64,000 nucleotides of DNA from Heliomarina baculiformis (GTDB lineage Bacteria > Pseudomonadota > Alphaproteobacteria > Rhodobacterales > Rhodobacteraceae). The stretch is from NCBI RefSeq assembly GCF_019966545.1, contig NZ_JAIMIC010000006.1, positions 186,001-250,000 on the forward strand. The letters run 5' to 3'. The notes below the pieces were generated by a model. The model had not been told where the DNA came from and ran no database searches. It saw only the letters and a list, made by a program, of their open reading frames with translations. Positions 1 through 9,063 of the stretch are shown in pieces (the first letter of the stretch is position 1; the number at the start of each line of letters is the position of its first letter). Made by a program: the position numbers and the translations under genes.

Positions 1-645
1 CGGATTGTGGATCGGGGAAAACCCGCCCATGGCAAAGGCAAAGATCACGGATCCGACCGTTGCGACGCAGGCGGAATAGATATTGGCCAGCGGGCTTGGC
101 ACATCATCGTCCAGCATCCGCGCGCTGACCCCGGAAAGCGCATAGAAGAAAGCGGCGGCAAGCGCCGCGATAGCCGCCCAGGAGAAACCGTCCGAAGTCG
201 GCCCGACGACAAGCACCACTCCGATGAACCCCAGCACGACAGCGCCCCAGCGCATCATCCCGACTTTCTCGCCAAGCAGGGGCACCGCCAAGGCCGTCAT
301 GAACAGGGCATTGGAATAGGTGATGGTATTGGCCGTCGCAAACGGCAGACTTGCAAGGCTGTAGTAGAACATCAGCTGTGCGAGCGTCACGATCAACCCT
401 CGGGCACAGGCCAGCTTCCACTGCCGCATTCGCAGACTGCGCCCGGATCGATGCCAGGCGCGCGACGTGAGCAGGATAATGATAGACGGCAACAGACCGA
501 ACGTATTGCGATAGGCCGAAAGCTCCGGTGCCGTGTAATCCGCCGAAAGGCGTTTGATGATAAGTCCCATCCCGTCGAAAAGCACGATCGCCACCAAGGA
601 AATCACGATGGCAAGCGCGACTCTGTCGCCGGGACGGACACTCAT
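1..645 (-). CDS. EamA/DMT-family membrane permease (3' end cut by window edge)
   Basis: The 215 codons visible from the ATG at 645 read as a drug/metabolite transporter of the EamA type. A short cytoplasmic N-terminus (MSVRPGD) is followed by repeated hydrophobic helices, including ones around IVLFDGMGLIIKRL, TFGLLPSIIIL, NALFMTALAVPLL and AVVLGFIGVVLVVG. The second half of the tandem EamA repeat is just starting when the window ends, so the gene is partial. It follows the aldehyde dehydrogenase by 6 bp on the same strand and is probably the last gene of the importer operon. A role in exporting a metabolite is inferred from the family; the substrate cannot be read from sequence. Confidence 0.85.
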   Translation of the reverse strand, partial: MSVRPGDRVALAIVISLVAIVLFDGMGLIIKRLSADYTAPELSAYRNTFGLLPSIIILLTSRAWHRSGRSLRMRQWKLACARGLIVTLAQLMFYYSLASLPFATANTITYSNALFMTALAVPLLGEKVGMMRWGAVVLGFIGVVLVVGPTSDGFSWAAIAALAAAFFYALSGVSARMLDDDVPSPLANIYSACVATVGSVIFAFAMGGFSPIHNP

Positions 646-651
646 TGTCGT

Positions 652-2115
652 TTACCCATGAAAAGCAGCAACCGTCTTGAGCTGAGAGAACCCGTACAGC
701 GCCTCAAAGCCTTTTTCTCGGCCATGACCGGATTTGCCGACCCCGCCAAAGGGCAGTTCGACGCCGCCACCGGCACCGTAGTTGTTGATGAACACCTGCC
801 CGGTGTGAAGCGCCTTGGCGAGCCGCATCTGGCGGGCGCCGTCACGGGTCCAGACACTGGCGACAAGCCCGTAGTCGGTGCCGTTCGCGATGGTAAGCGC
901 TTCTTCTTCGGTATCGAAGGGGATCATTACCTGAACCGGGCCGAAAATCTCGTTCTGGGCCAGCGGGTGATCGGCGGGCACATCGGCGAAAAGCGTGGGT
1001 TTTACATAGGCACCGGCCTCGGGCGCATGGTCTACGATCACCCCTTCACCGGCGACCGGCAGATCGCCGCCCTTGGCAATGAAACCGCTGACGATTTCCT
1101 TTTGCCGTGCCGAGATCAGCGGCCCAAGACGCAGGTTCTCGCCTGCCGGGCCGACGCTCAGCTCGCTATAGGCCTCGCCCATGCGCTTGCGCACCTCGTC
1201 ATAGACGCCGCGCTGCACGAGGATCCGGGAAGAGGCGGAACAGGTCTGGCCCGCATTCTGCACACCCGCGTTGACGAGGAAGGGCAGCGCCGCGTCCAGA
1301 TCAGCATCGTCAAACACGATCTGCGGAGACTTCCCGCCCAGTTCCAGCGTCACCGGAATTACGTTCTTCGCCGCCGCTGCCTGCACCAGCGCGCCGGTCG
1401 CAACCGAACCGGTAAAGCTGACATGCTGGATCTTCGGATGGCCCGACAGCGCGGCCCCAGCCTCGGCACCAAGACCGGGCACGACGTTCAGCGCGCCATC
1501 CGGCAACCCGGCTTCCTGCGCGATATGGGCGAAGGCCAGCGCGGTCAGGCAGGCCTCTTCTGCCGGTTTCAACACGCAGGCATTGCCCATTGTCAGCGCC
1601 GCACCGACCGAGCGGCCGATGATCTGCATCGGATAATTCCAAGGCACAATATGGCCGGTCACGCCATGCGGCTCACGCAGGGTATAAACGGTATATCCAT
1701 CCATATAGGGAATGGTTTCACCATGCACCTTGTCCGCCGCACCGCCGTAAAATTCCATGTAACGCGCAAGCGCCACCGCATCGGCGCGCGCCTGCCCAAG
1801 CGGTTTACCCACATCCATCGCTTCGAGCGCGGCAAGTTCATCGACTTTTTCCAGAACAAGCTGGCCAATCCGTGTCAGGATGCGGCCGCGTTCAAGCGCG
1901 GTCATCTTTCCCCACGCCCCGGCGCGGGCCGCATGGGCAGCCTCGACCGCCGCGTCAATATCCGCCGCGTCTCCGCCCGCGATCTGGCAGATCACGCTGC
2001 CGTCCGAAGGGTTCACCAGATCAAGCAGCTTGCCCGAAGCAGGCGCTTTCCACGCGCCGCCGATCAGGCAGGTCGCAGGGTCAAACCAGAGGGTGTTGTT
2101 GAGTGTATCAGGCAT
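652..2115 (-). CDS. NAD(P)+-dependent aldehyde dehydrogenase
   Basis: This 487-residue protein is a full-length ALDH-superfamily enzyme that oxidises an aldehyde to its acid with NAD(P)+. The oxyanion Asn lies in PWNYP (N160), the general-base Glu in LELGGKSP (E258) and the nucleophile Cys in NAGQTCSASSR (C292). The C-terminal motif NNYGAGGGVELPFGGVGKSG is typical of the betaine-aldehyde/gamma-aminobutyraldehyde group, but the substrate is not certain. Its ATG overlaps the end of the upstream ATPase gene by 8 bp, so it is translationally coupled to the ABC importer. This suggests it processes an aldehyde derived from the imported compound (inference). Confidence 0.93.
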   Translation of the reverse strand: MPDTLNNTLWFDPATCLIGGAWKAPASGKLLDLVNPSDGSVICQIAGGDAADIDAAVEAAHAARAGAWGKMTALERGRILTRIGQLVLEKVDELAALEAMDVGKPLGQARADAVALARYMEFYGGAADKVHGETIPYMDGYTVYTLREPHGVTGHIVPWNYPMQIIGRSVGAALTMGNACVLKPAEEACLTALAFAHIAQEAGLPDGALNVVPGLGAEAGAALSGHPKIQHVSFTGSVATGALVQAAAAKNVIPVTLELGGKSPQIVFDDADLDAALPFLVNAGVQNAGQTCSASSRILVQRGVYDEVRKRMGEAYSELSVGPAGENLRLGPLISARQKEIVSGFIAKGGDLPVAGEGVIVDHAPEAGAYVKPTLFADVPADHPLAQNEIFGPVQVMIPFDTEEEALTIANGTDYGLVASVWTRDGARQMRLAKALHTGQVFINNYGAGGGVELPFGGVGKSGHGREKGFEALYGFSQLKTVAAFHG

Positions 2116-3721
2116 CGGTCAGGCTCCTTCCAAGCGCGTCCAGATCGGGGAGAACCGGCGCGGCGTCGATGAGCGTACGCGTATAGGGATGGCGCGGGTT
2201 AGAAAAGACCTCTTCGGTCTCTCCCTGTTCAACTATTTCACCGGACTTCATGACAAGCACCCGGTCGGTCACTGTGCGCACCACGCTCAGATCATGCGAG
2301 ATGAATAGGTAGGACAGGTCATAGGCGCGGCAGAGATCGGCGAGCAGATCAAGGATCTGCGCCCGGACCGACACATCCAGCGCGCTCACCGCCTCATCGA
2401 ACAGGATCAGTTCGGGCCGGATGATCAGGGCGCGGGCGATCGCGATACGCTGCCGCTGGCCGCCGGAAAATTCGTGGATGTACTTGCGCGCATCTTTTGC
2501 TGTCAGACCGACGGCCTCGAGTGCTTCTCCGATTGCGGCCTCCCGCGCCTTGCCGGTGGGCGGCTCGTCCAACAGAAAGAACGGCTCGGTGATCAGCCGG
2601 TCGACACGGTGGCGCGGGTTGAAGGAGCCAAACGGGTCCTGAAACACCACCTGCATCTTGCGCCGCACGGCAAGGTTCGGCTTCGTGCCCGAGAAGACGG
2701 GTTCGCCGTCCAGCGTGATTGACCCGCCCTGTATCGGCTCCAGCCCCAAAAGCGCCCGAGTCAGGGTCGATTTACCGCAGCCGGATTCCCCGACCAGACC
2801 CAGCCTTTCACCGCGGTGCAGCTCGAAACTCACCCCCTTTACGGCGCGGAATTGACCATGGGGCGCAAAGGGGCGCGTGCGCGGCAGGCGATAGTCGCGC
2901 ACCACGTCTTTTACCTCAAGCAAGGGCTTGGGCTCGGGCCGCGGCGGCAGATCGACCTGATGGCCCGATGCCTCGAACAATTGCCGCGTATAGGGGTGTT
3001 TCATCTGCGCCAGCAGCGACCTGGTCGGGCCGCGCTCGACAACCTCGCCCCGCCGCATGACCACGATCCGGTCCGCCATATCCGCCACAACGGCAAGGTC
3101 ATGGGTGATCATCAGCAACCCCATGCCGAAATCCTCGACCAGCCCCTTGAGCAGATCGAGGATCTGCGCCTGCGTCGTCACATCAAGCGCGGTTGTCGGT
3201 TCATCCGCGATCAACAGCTTGGGCCGCAGCGCAATGGCCATGGCGATCACCACGCGCTGCCGCTGACCGCCGGACAATTCATGCGGATAGCGCGACAGCG
3301 GGAACCGGTCAGCCGGAAGTCCGACCCGGTCCAGCACTTCCCGCGCTCGGGTCTTTGCATCGGCAGGCGACATCGCTTTGTGGATCAGGATCGTCTCGGT
3401 CACCTGATCCCCGATGGTCTTGACCGGGTTCAGCGCCGTCATCGGCTCTTGGAACACCATGCCGACCGTATTGCCGCGCAAACGGCACATCTCGGCCTCG
3501 GAGGCTTGCAAAAGGTCCTTGCCGTCAAGGTAAATCGATCCGCTGGTTTTGACCCTCTCGGGCAAAAGCTGCATCACGGAAAAGGCCGTCATCGATTTGC
3601 CGGAACCGCTTTCGCCGGTGACAGCGACGATTTCGCCGGGATCGACCGTCAGCGTCACGTCCCGCAGGATGGACGTGCTCACGATGTCCATCGACAGGTT
3701 ATCGATTTGAAGCAAGCTCAT
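2108..3721 (-). CDS. Fused double ATPase of a peptide/nickel-type ABC importer (DppD-DppF fusion)
   Basis: This 537-residue protein has two complete ABC ATPase domains in tandem, as in GsiA/YejF-type proteins that replace separate DppD and DppF subunits. Domain 1 has Walker A GESGSGKS at residues 36-43, a signature LSGGQRQR and Walker B LLIADEP. Domain 2 has Walker A GESGCGKS near residue 312, FSGGQRQR, and Walker B LILFDEA, where Ala replaces the usual Pro. It energises import through the two permeases encoded just upstream. The ATG at 3721 overlaps the preceding permease stop codon (ATGA), which indicates coupled translation. Confidence 0.95.
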   Translation of the reverse strand: MSLLQIDNLSMDIVSTSILRDVTLTVDPGEIVAVTGESGSGKSMTAFSVMQLLPERVKTSGSIYLDGKDLLQASEAEMCRLRGNTVGMVFQEPMTALNPVKTIGDQVTETILIHKAMSPADAKTRAREVLDRVGLPADRFPLSRYPHELSGGQRQRVVIAMAIALRPKLLIADEPTTALDVTTQAQILDLLKGLVEDFGMGLLMITHDLAVVADMADRIVVMRRGEVVERGPTRSLLAQMKHPYTRQLFEASGHQVDLPPRPEPKPLLEVKDVVRDYRLPRTRPFAPHGQFRAVKGVSFELHRGERLGLVGESGCGKSTLTRALLGLEPIQGGSITLDGEPVFSGTKPNLAVRRKMQVVFQDPFGSFNPRHRVDRLITEPFFLLDEPPTGKAREAAIGEALEAVGLTAKDARKYIHEFSGGQRQRIAIARALIIRPELILFDEAVSALDVSVRAQILDLLADLCRAYDLSYLFISHDLSVVRTVTDRVLVMKSGEIVEQGETEEVFSNPRHPYTRTLIDAAPVLPDLDALGRSLTDA

Positions 3722-4533
3722 GCGCGCGACACCCTCAGCCGTGGATCAAGATAGTCGCGCAACCCGTCGCCCATGAGGTTCAGCCCCAGCACCGTCAGGA
3801 TAATCGCGACACCAGGAATAAGCGCGATATGGGGCGCAATGGAAACAAGCGTCTGCGCATCGGCCAGCATCCGCCCCCAGCTGGGCGTCGGCGGCTGCGC
3901 CCCCAGCCCGATATAAGACAGACCCGCCTCGGCCAGTATACCCAAGGAAAACTGGATGGTGCCCTGCACGATCAGCAGGTTCATCACGTTGGGCAAGATA
4001 TGTTCGAAACTGATCCGCGTCGCCGATTTGCCCGAAACTCGCGCCGCCATGATAAACTCCCGCTCCCACAGAGACAGGGCCGCACCGCGCGTGATCCGGG
4101 CAAAGACAGGGATATTGAAGATACCAATCGCGATGATCGCGTTGATCGCGCCCGCCCCAAAAACGGCAGTAATCAGGATCGCGATGACCAGCGAGGGAAA
4201 GGCAAAGACCAGATCGTTGCCGCGCATGATGACTTCGTCCAGCCATGTCCCTTTGCGCGCAGCGGCCGCAAGGCCCAGCGGTACACCAAAGCCCATGCCA
4301 ATGCCGACAGCCACCAGCGCGACCGCGATCGAGGTCCGCGCACCGACCATGATCATCGACAGGATATCGCGCCCGAAATGGTCGGTTCCCAGCAGGTGCA
4401 CCCCGTTGGGGCGCTGGAACTTGTCGGGAATGCTCATCGCCGTGTGGTCAAACGGAGTCCAAATAAAGGATACAAGCGCGGCCAGCACGAAAACCGCGGT
4501 CAGGAACGCGCCGATGATCAGGTTGCGTCTCAT
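3718..4533 (-). CDS. ABC importer permease, DppC/OppC type
   Basis: This 271-residue integral membrane protein is the DppC-type subunit of the importer. The start is the ATG at 4533 (MRRNLIIGAF); the open frame extends further upstream, but that part has no family resemblance. Visible features are an N-terminal helix, the motif GTDHFGRDILSMIMVGARTS characteristic of DppC N-termini, and the EAA-type loop near EFIMAARVSGKSATRISFEH that docks on the ATPase. The ending LNLMGDGLRDYLDPRLR is diagnostic of this family. It overlaps its neighbours on both sides by 4 bp (ATGA). Confidence 0.95.
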   Translation of the reverse strand: MRRNLIIGAFLTAVFVLAALVSFIWTPFDHTAMSIPDKFQRPNGVHLLGTDHFGRDILSMIMVGARTSIAVALVAVGIGMGFGVPLGLAAAARKGTWLDEVIMRGNDLVFAFPSLVIAILITAVFGAGAINAIIAIGIFNIPVFARITRGAALSLWEREFIMAARVSGKSATRISFEHILPNVMNLLIVQGTIQFSLGILAEAGLSYIGLGAQPPTPSWGRMLADAQTLVSIAPHIALIPGVAIILTVLGLNLMGDGLRDYLDPRLRVSRA

Positions 4534-5477
4534 GTTCTGGACCTCAGTCGCGGATCGACGGCGGCATAGGCCAGATCGACAAGGAAATTGACGGTAATAA
4601 CCGCGAACACCAGCAGCATCACGACGGATTCGACGACGATCAGATCGCGCGAGCTGATGGCCTGAAACACCAGACGCCCAAGGCCCGGCAGGTAAAACAC
4701 CTGCTCGATGATAATCGACCCGGCCAGCAGAAAGGAGAATTGCAGCCCGATGATTGTCAGCACCGGGATCAACGCATTGCGCACCCCGTGCCGCCAAAGC
4801 GCCTGCCGCCGGGTGAGCCCCTTGGCGCGGGCGGTGCGCATGAAATCCTCCCCCAGAATATCCAGCAAGGCCGAGCGCATGACCCGCGCAAGAATCGCCG
4901 CCTGTGGCAGGGCCAGCGAGACGGCAGGCAGGGTCAGCGAGTGTATCCCGGTCCATAACCCCTTGTCCCAGCCGGCAAAACCTCCCGCGCTGAACCAACG
5001 CAAGTTGATGGCGAATATCAGCACCATCATCATCGCGAACCAGAAATTCGGCACCGCCACGCCAAGCTGGGTGGCGCCCATCACCGCCATGTCCCCCCCC
5101 TTACCCCGGCGCGCGGCGGCATAGATCCCGGCCGGAAAGGCGATGACCGTCGACAGTGTTAGCGCGTAGATCGCCAGCGGCAGCGAAACCCAGAGCCGGT
5201 CCGCGATCATCGTGCTGATCGGCGTGCGATAGGTATAGGACGTGCCGAAATCGCCGGTCACCAGCCCGCCGACCCAGCCGAGATAACGCTGCCATTTTGG
5301 CACGTCCAGACCAAGCTCGGAGCGCAGGGCGGCAACCGTATCGGGCTGGGCATTGATGCCCAGCATGAATTGCGCCGGATCACCCGGCGCGACTTCGATC
5401 ACGAAGAAAATGACAAGGCTCGCAACCGCAAGGCTGACAATCAGCGAGAGGAAGCGTTTGAAGATATAGTTCAGCAT
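4530..5477 (-). CDS. ABC importer permease, DppB/OppB type
   Basis: This 315-residue DppB-type permease starts at the ATG at 5477 (MLNYIFKRFL). A GTG nine bases upstream is possible but less likely. The N-terminal helix, the FFVIEVAPGDPAQFMLG segment, and the EAA loop around EDFMRTARAKGLTRRQALWRH are family hallmarks, and the protein ends near FLVDLAYAAVDPRLR. It forms the heterodimeric channel with the downstream DppC-type subunit. The 105 bp to the histidine-kinase gene upstream leave room for a separate ribosome binding site, though the genes could still share a transcript. Confidence 0.95.
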   Translation of the reverse strand: MLNYIFKRFLSLIVSLAVASLVIFFVIEVAPGDPAQFMLGINAQPDTVAALRSELGLDVPKWQRYLGWVGGLVTGDFGTSYTYRTPISTMIADRLWVSLPLAIYALTLSTVIAFPAGIYAAARRGKGGDMAVMGATQLGVAVPNFWFAMMMVLIFAINLRWFSAGGFAGWDKGLWTGIHSLTLPAVSLALPQAAILARVMRSALLDILGEDFMRTARAKGLTRRQALWRHGVRNALIPVLTIIGLQFSFLLAGSIIIEQVFYLPGLGRLVFQAISSRDLIVVESVVMLLVFAVITVNFLVDLAYAAVDPRLRSRT

Positions 5478-5582
5478 CGGCGCCACGTTATGCGCGCGGA
5501 CAGGGAGCGTCCAGAGCGCGTGTTGACCGCGTGATAGCGCATGACAGCGGCGCTCATCAATCGGGCGTTTTCACCGGATAGT

Positions 5583-6866
5583 TCATGCCAATGCTGCCGG
5601 AAATTCACCTTCTTCGATCCAGCGAAGCAGAATGCTAACCTTGGTGCCCTTGGCCGACGACCTTATTTGCAACCCGCCGCCCAGCTCGCGCGCAAGCCCC
5701 AGCACCATGGACAGCCCCAGGCCCGATCCCTGCCCCACGGGTTTGGTCGTAAAGAATGGCTCGACAACGCGGTCCATGACGGCGCTGTCTATCCCCCGCC
5801 CAGTATCCTCGACCTCGAAGACGATATAGGAACCGGATGGGAGAGTATCTCCATCCACCGTCGGGACCTGCTGTTTCGAGTTCCATCCCCGCGCTGACAC
5901 GGTCAGAACGCCACCGTCGGGCATTGCATCGACAGCATTTTGGGCGAGGTTGATCAAAGCCGTCACCATCTGCTTACTGTCGGCCCATGCGAACAGCCCC
6001 CTCTCAGGCCGCTTGGCAACCACGTTTATCGACCCGGGAACGAGATGGCGCAGGAGGGACAGGAATTCTTCAAAAATCCGATCCACGTCGTGAATACCGA
6101 CGTCCATGACCGACTTGCGGGCATAAACCATCAACTGCCGCACAAGCACCTCGGCCTGCTGCGACGCCGTATGCGCCCGCCTGACCGATTCATCCTTGTC
6201 GCGCTGATCGGTGAATTCGCCGTAAAGTTCAAGATTACCCTGGATCGCGGTCAGTATGTTGTTGAAATCATGCGCGACACCACCGGCAAGTCGACCGATC
6301 GCCGCCATCTTCTGCGCCTGCGCGGTGCCGGTCGCCGCCGCCTCCGAGGCCATCCGGTGGGCGCGCCCCTGCAGGATCGACCGCGTCAGATAGCCGAGCA
6401 GGGCGAGACCGCAGACAACGATAGCCATTTTCGTCGGAATTGTCCCGAAATCCGGCAAGATGTAGTACAAAATCCAGCCGATCATTATCGCCACGACGAC
6501 GATTTCGCCAATGACGAGATACATCAGCGTGTCACAGCGATACACCAGAAACACGAGGATACAGCCAATCAGCGCCGCGCCCGCGAATACCAGCGCCTCG
6601 TCGTCCTGAATGATCAGCACCGCCGGAAGCCAGAGAAATGCGATCAGCAGCAAAAGAAACAGGGATGCGGCGATGTAATGTTCGCGCCGGCTGACCACCT
6701 CGCCCCGGCTGCGCAGAAAGAGAAAATAGAAGATGTGCAGCTTTACAAAGAAAAAAACCCAGACGAGCGATATGATCCAGTGAGAGTGGAAGTAAAGTAC
6801 AATGCCACCACCGATGACGCCGACAAATCGTGCAATGACTTCGGGTTTCTCCCCGTAGTCAAGCAT
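5583..6866 (-). CDS. Membrane sensor histidine kinase, orphan within an ABC importer operon
   Basis: About 427 residues from the ATG at 6866; a TTG at 6911 would add 15 residues. The first ~170 residues form roughly six transmembrane helices with no large periplasmic domain. They are followed by a HisKA phosphoacceptor box (GGVAHDFNNIL, His) and a HATPase domain with the N box NLAQNAVDAMPDGG, G1 DTGRGID and G2 GLGLSMV. The H-box class resembles NtrB/FixL-like hybrid-family kinases. There is no receiver domain and no response regulator next to it. Its place between the binding protein and the permeases suggests it senses the transported compound or the membrane state (inference). Confidence 0.88.
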   Translation of the reverse strand: MLDYGEKPEVIARFVGVIGGGIVLYFHSHWIISLVWVFFFVKLHIFYFLFLRSRGEVVSRREHYIAASLFLLLLIAFLWLPAVLIIQDDEALVFAGAALIGCILVFLVYRCDTLMYLVIGEIVVVAIMIGWILYYILPDFGTIPTKMAIVVCGLALLGYLTRSILQGRAHRMASEAAATGTAQAQKMAAIGRLAGGVAHDFNNILTAIQGNLELYGEFTDQRDKDESVRRAHTASQQAEVLVRQLMVYARKSVMDVGIHDVDRIFEEFLSLLRHLVPGSINVVAKRPERGLFAWADSKQMVTALINLAQNAVDAMPDGGVLTVSARGWNSKQQVPTVDGDTLPSGSYIVFEVEDTGRGIDSAVMDRVVEPFFTTKPVGQGSGLGLSMVLGLARELGGGLQIRSSAKGTKVSILLRWIEEGEFPAALA

Positions 6867-7186
6867 ATAGAGCCTGTCCAATTCAGCACGGTGATCGATG
6901 TTCAACCCCAAAACATTTCACCCATCACTCCGCTACGTTCCTCCAGGTCTCGGCCTCGCAGAATATGTTTAGCGCTCTAATCTGTTTCCAAGTTCATACC
7001 CTATCCGGGCGCTCGGAAGGAACATATTTTTCGTATGTTTCAGATTGGAGAAACGAAACAGCCTGCCAAGAGCATGTTCAACGCGATATTCCACTTATGT
7101 GAAACGCAAGCGACTATCCAACGCCGGACCACTTCCCGGCTAGCAATCCTGATTACAGAACGACTAGCTGCTCTCGGGATACAGTA
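6867..7186. other. Non-coding gap between binding protein and histidine kinase
   Basis: About 320 bp without a convincing gene. It is more AT-rich than its surroundings near 7020-7060 and holds a short inverted repeat (AACATA at 7021-7026 against TATGTT at 7034-7039). I see no clear sigma-70 promoter. It may carry a separate minus-strand promoter for the kinase and permease genes. Confidence 0.4.
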
Positions 7187-7211
7187 ACCGGGCCGAATGT
7201 ACCGGCCCGGT
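7187..7211 (-). terminator. Strong hairpin after the binding-protein gene
   Basis: A perfect 9-bp stem (ACCGGGCCG against CGGCCCGGT) with a 7-base loop begins about 12 bp after the stop codon of the binding-protein gene on the minus strand. The following bases are only weakly U-rich. It may therefore act as a partial terminator or 3'-end stabiliser, which would give the binding protein more transcript than the membrane subunits. Confidence 0.6.
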
Positions 7212-7222
7212 GTCATTCAGAT

Positions 7223-8704
7223 CTATTCCGACCAACTAACGCCCGTCAGGTCCACCGCCTGCGTCGGCGCATCTTTCCAAAGGCCCTTCAGCCCGGCTTT
7301 CGCAATCACCGGATAGGCAAGCTGGAAAAGGTAGCCGTTCACGTAGTCTTTTGCGATGATTTCCTGGGCTTCCTTGAGCATGGTGGAGCGCTCATCAGGA
7401 TCGGTGGTCCCGTTCAGCTTGGTCATCAACTCCTGGAAAGCAGGGTTGTCGTACTGAAAGTAGTAGTCGGGCCGCGCATAGATGCCGATATCCATCGGCT
7501 CCGTGTGGCTGATGATGGTCATGCCAAAATCCTTGCCGCGGAACACCGTTTCCAACCACTGCGCCCATTCGACGTTGATAATCTCGGCGGTGATACCGAC
7601 TTCGGCCAGTTGCGCGGCGATGATTTCGCCACCGCGACGAGCATAGGACGGCGGTGGCAAGTGCAGCGTGGTCTCAAACCCGTCCGCCATCCCGGCCTCT
7701 TCCAGCAGGGCCTTGGCCTTGGCCGGATCGTATTCCGAAATACCTGTGAGATCGACGTAATCGGGGTTATGGGGTGCGAAATGCGTCCCGATCGGCGTAC
7801 CAAGCCCGAACATGGCCCCGTCGATGACCGATTGCCGGTTGATCGCATGGGCCACGGCCTCGCGCACCTTGACGTTATCGAACGGCGGGCGCTTGTTGTT
7901 CATCGCAAGGATGGTTTCACCCTCGGTCGATCCGACCAGCACCTGGAACCGCGCATCGGCTTCGAACTGCGGCAGGTTCTCGGGCGCAGGGAAACCCGCA
8001 AAGGCGTCGATATCCTCGGCCATCATCGCGGCAAAGGCGGCGGTCGGGTCCGAGATGAACTTGAAAGTGGCGCTGTCCAGCATGGCCGGCTCACCCCAGT
8101 AATCCGCGTATTTCTCGATCTGGATGCTGTCGCCCTGAGACCAACTCACGAATTTGAACGCGCCGGTGCCGATGGGCGTCGACTTGATGTCATCAATGCT
8201 TTCGGGCGCCACGATCACCGCGTCACCCCATGCCATGTTGAACAAAAACAGACCGTTCGGCTCGCTCAGCGTGACCTTGACTGTCAGCGGATCGACGACT
8301 TCGACCGTGTCAATCGCGGTGAACAGGGCCTTTTGCGCATTCACGCTGTCTTCGGCACGGGCACGATCAAGGCTGAACTTGACGTCTTCGCCATCCATCG
8401 TGGTGCCATCGTGAAACGTCACACCATCGCGCAGCTTGAACGTATAGGTCAGCCCGTCTTCAGAGATTTCCCAGCTTTCGGCCAGCCCGGGAATGATCGA
8501 CCCATCAGAGGCAAAGCGCGTCAGGCCCTCGAAGATGTTGGAATATGTCACCGAGTCGATGGCCCCCGCAGCGGCCGAGGTCGGATCGAGATGCGGTGGC
8601 TCAAGCTGCATGGCGACGGTGGCGCTGGTCTGAGCCTGCACGGCTCCCAGTCCGGCCATCAGGGCCACGGCGCTTGCCAAGGCCAGCCTCGAGAAAGAAG
8701 TCAT
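7223..8704 (-). CDS. Periplasmic substrate-binding protein of the peptide/nickel-type ABC importer (SBP_bac_5)
   Basis: This 493-residue protein has a Sec signal peptide (MTSFSRLALASAVALMAGLG, probable cleavage after AVQA near residue 24). The mature part is a family-5 solute-binding protein. The early motifs AAAGAIDSVTYSNIFEGL, TYTFKLRDGVTFHDG and LDRARAEDSVNAQ are typical, and a central REAVAHAINRQSVI segment follows. It captures the substrate in the periplasm and delivers it to the two permeases downstream. It is the promoter-proximal gene of the operon. The family covers peptides, amine compounds and sugars, and the ligand cannot be assigned from sequence. Confidence 0.95.
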   Translation of the reverse strand: MTSFSRLALASAVALMAGLGAVQAQTSATVAMQLEPPHLDPTSAAAGAIDSVTYSNIFEGLTRFASDGSIIPGLAESWEISEDGLTYTFKLRDGVTFHDGTTMDGEDVKFSLDRARAEDSVNAQKALFTAIDTVEVVDPLTVKVTLSEPNGLFLFNMAWGDAVIVAPESIDDIKSTPIGTGAFKFVSWSQGDSIQIEKYADYWGEPAMLDSATFKFISDPTAAFAAMMAEDIDAFAGFPAPENLPQFEADARFQVLVGSTEGETILAMNNKRPPFDNVKVREAVAHAINRQSVIDGAMFGLGTPIGTHFAPHNPDYVDLTGISEYDPAKAKALLEEAGMADGFETTLHLPPPSYARRGGEIIAAQLAEVGITAEIINVEWAQWLETVFRGKDFGMTIISHTEPMDIGIYARPDYYFQYDNPAFQELMTKLNGTTDPDERSTMLKEAQEIIAKDYVNGYLFQLAYPVIAKAGLKGLWKDAPTQAVDLTGVSWSE

Positions 8705-8751
8705 GATGAATTTCCCTATTGGTTGCGACAGGTTCCGGTTTTCCGGTTACA

Positions 8752-8786
8752 CAAGACAGAAACAGTCTTGGCCGAGATTGTCTCGG
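8752..8786 (-). promoter_or_regulatory. Two adjacent dyads upstream of the importer operon
   Basis: CAAGAC-N7-GTCTTG at 8752-8770 is followed directly by CCGAGA-N3-TCTCGG at 8772-8786, about 50-80 bp upstream of the binding-protein start on the minus strand. Both are perfect in their arms. They could be operators or leader hairpins controlling the operon; no regulator gene is adjacent. Confidence 0.4.
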
Positions 8787-8993
8787 ATACAAGCCAAACT
8801 TGGCCTCAAAGCCGGGCAGATCACAAAAAACCTAGTGTTTTCAGTCACCCGCCCGCTTGCTAGGCGCGTGCCTTTCCGCCGGTCCCACCCCCGCTAAAAG
8901 ACAAACCTTTTCAAAGCGGCCAATCCCGTGTATGGGCGGCCAATCTGAGACGATGTGCCCGGACCCTGGCACGCGGATGAAGGTATAAGGGTC

Positions 8994-9048
8994 GGCGGCA
9001 ATGGGGCCGCCATGCAAACGGGAGACCCGGAACGCCGGGAGTGCTCCC
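8994..9048 (+). promoter_or_regulatory. Structured pnp mRNA leader
   Basis: Two stem-loops precede the pnp start. The first is GGCGGC at 8994-8999 against GCCGCC at 9006-9011. The second is a nested pair: GGGAG at 9020-9024 with CTCCC at 9044-9048, enclosing CCCGG with CCGGG around an AACG loop. The Shine-Dalgarno AGGA follows at 9053-9056. Known biology: in E. coli, pnp is autoregulated through RNase III cleavage of a leader stem. Use of these stems for the same purpose here is inference. Confidence 0.5.
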
Positions 9049-9063
9049 AATCAGGATACGATG

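Noticed and set aside
7-2172. A 721-codon open frame on the plus strand across the start of the window
   Set aside because: It is antisense to the permease and aldehyde dehydrogenase, which have clear motifs; its own translation is Arg/His/Gly-rich with no recognisable domain, the usual result of GC-rich codon bias.
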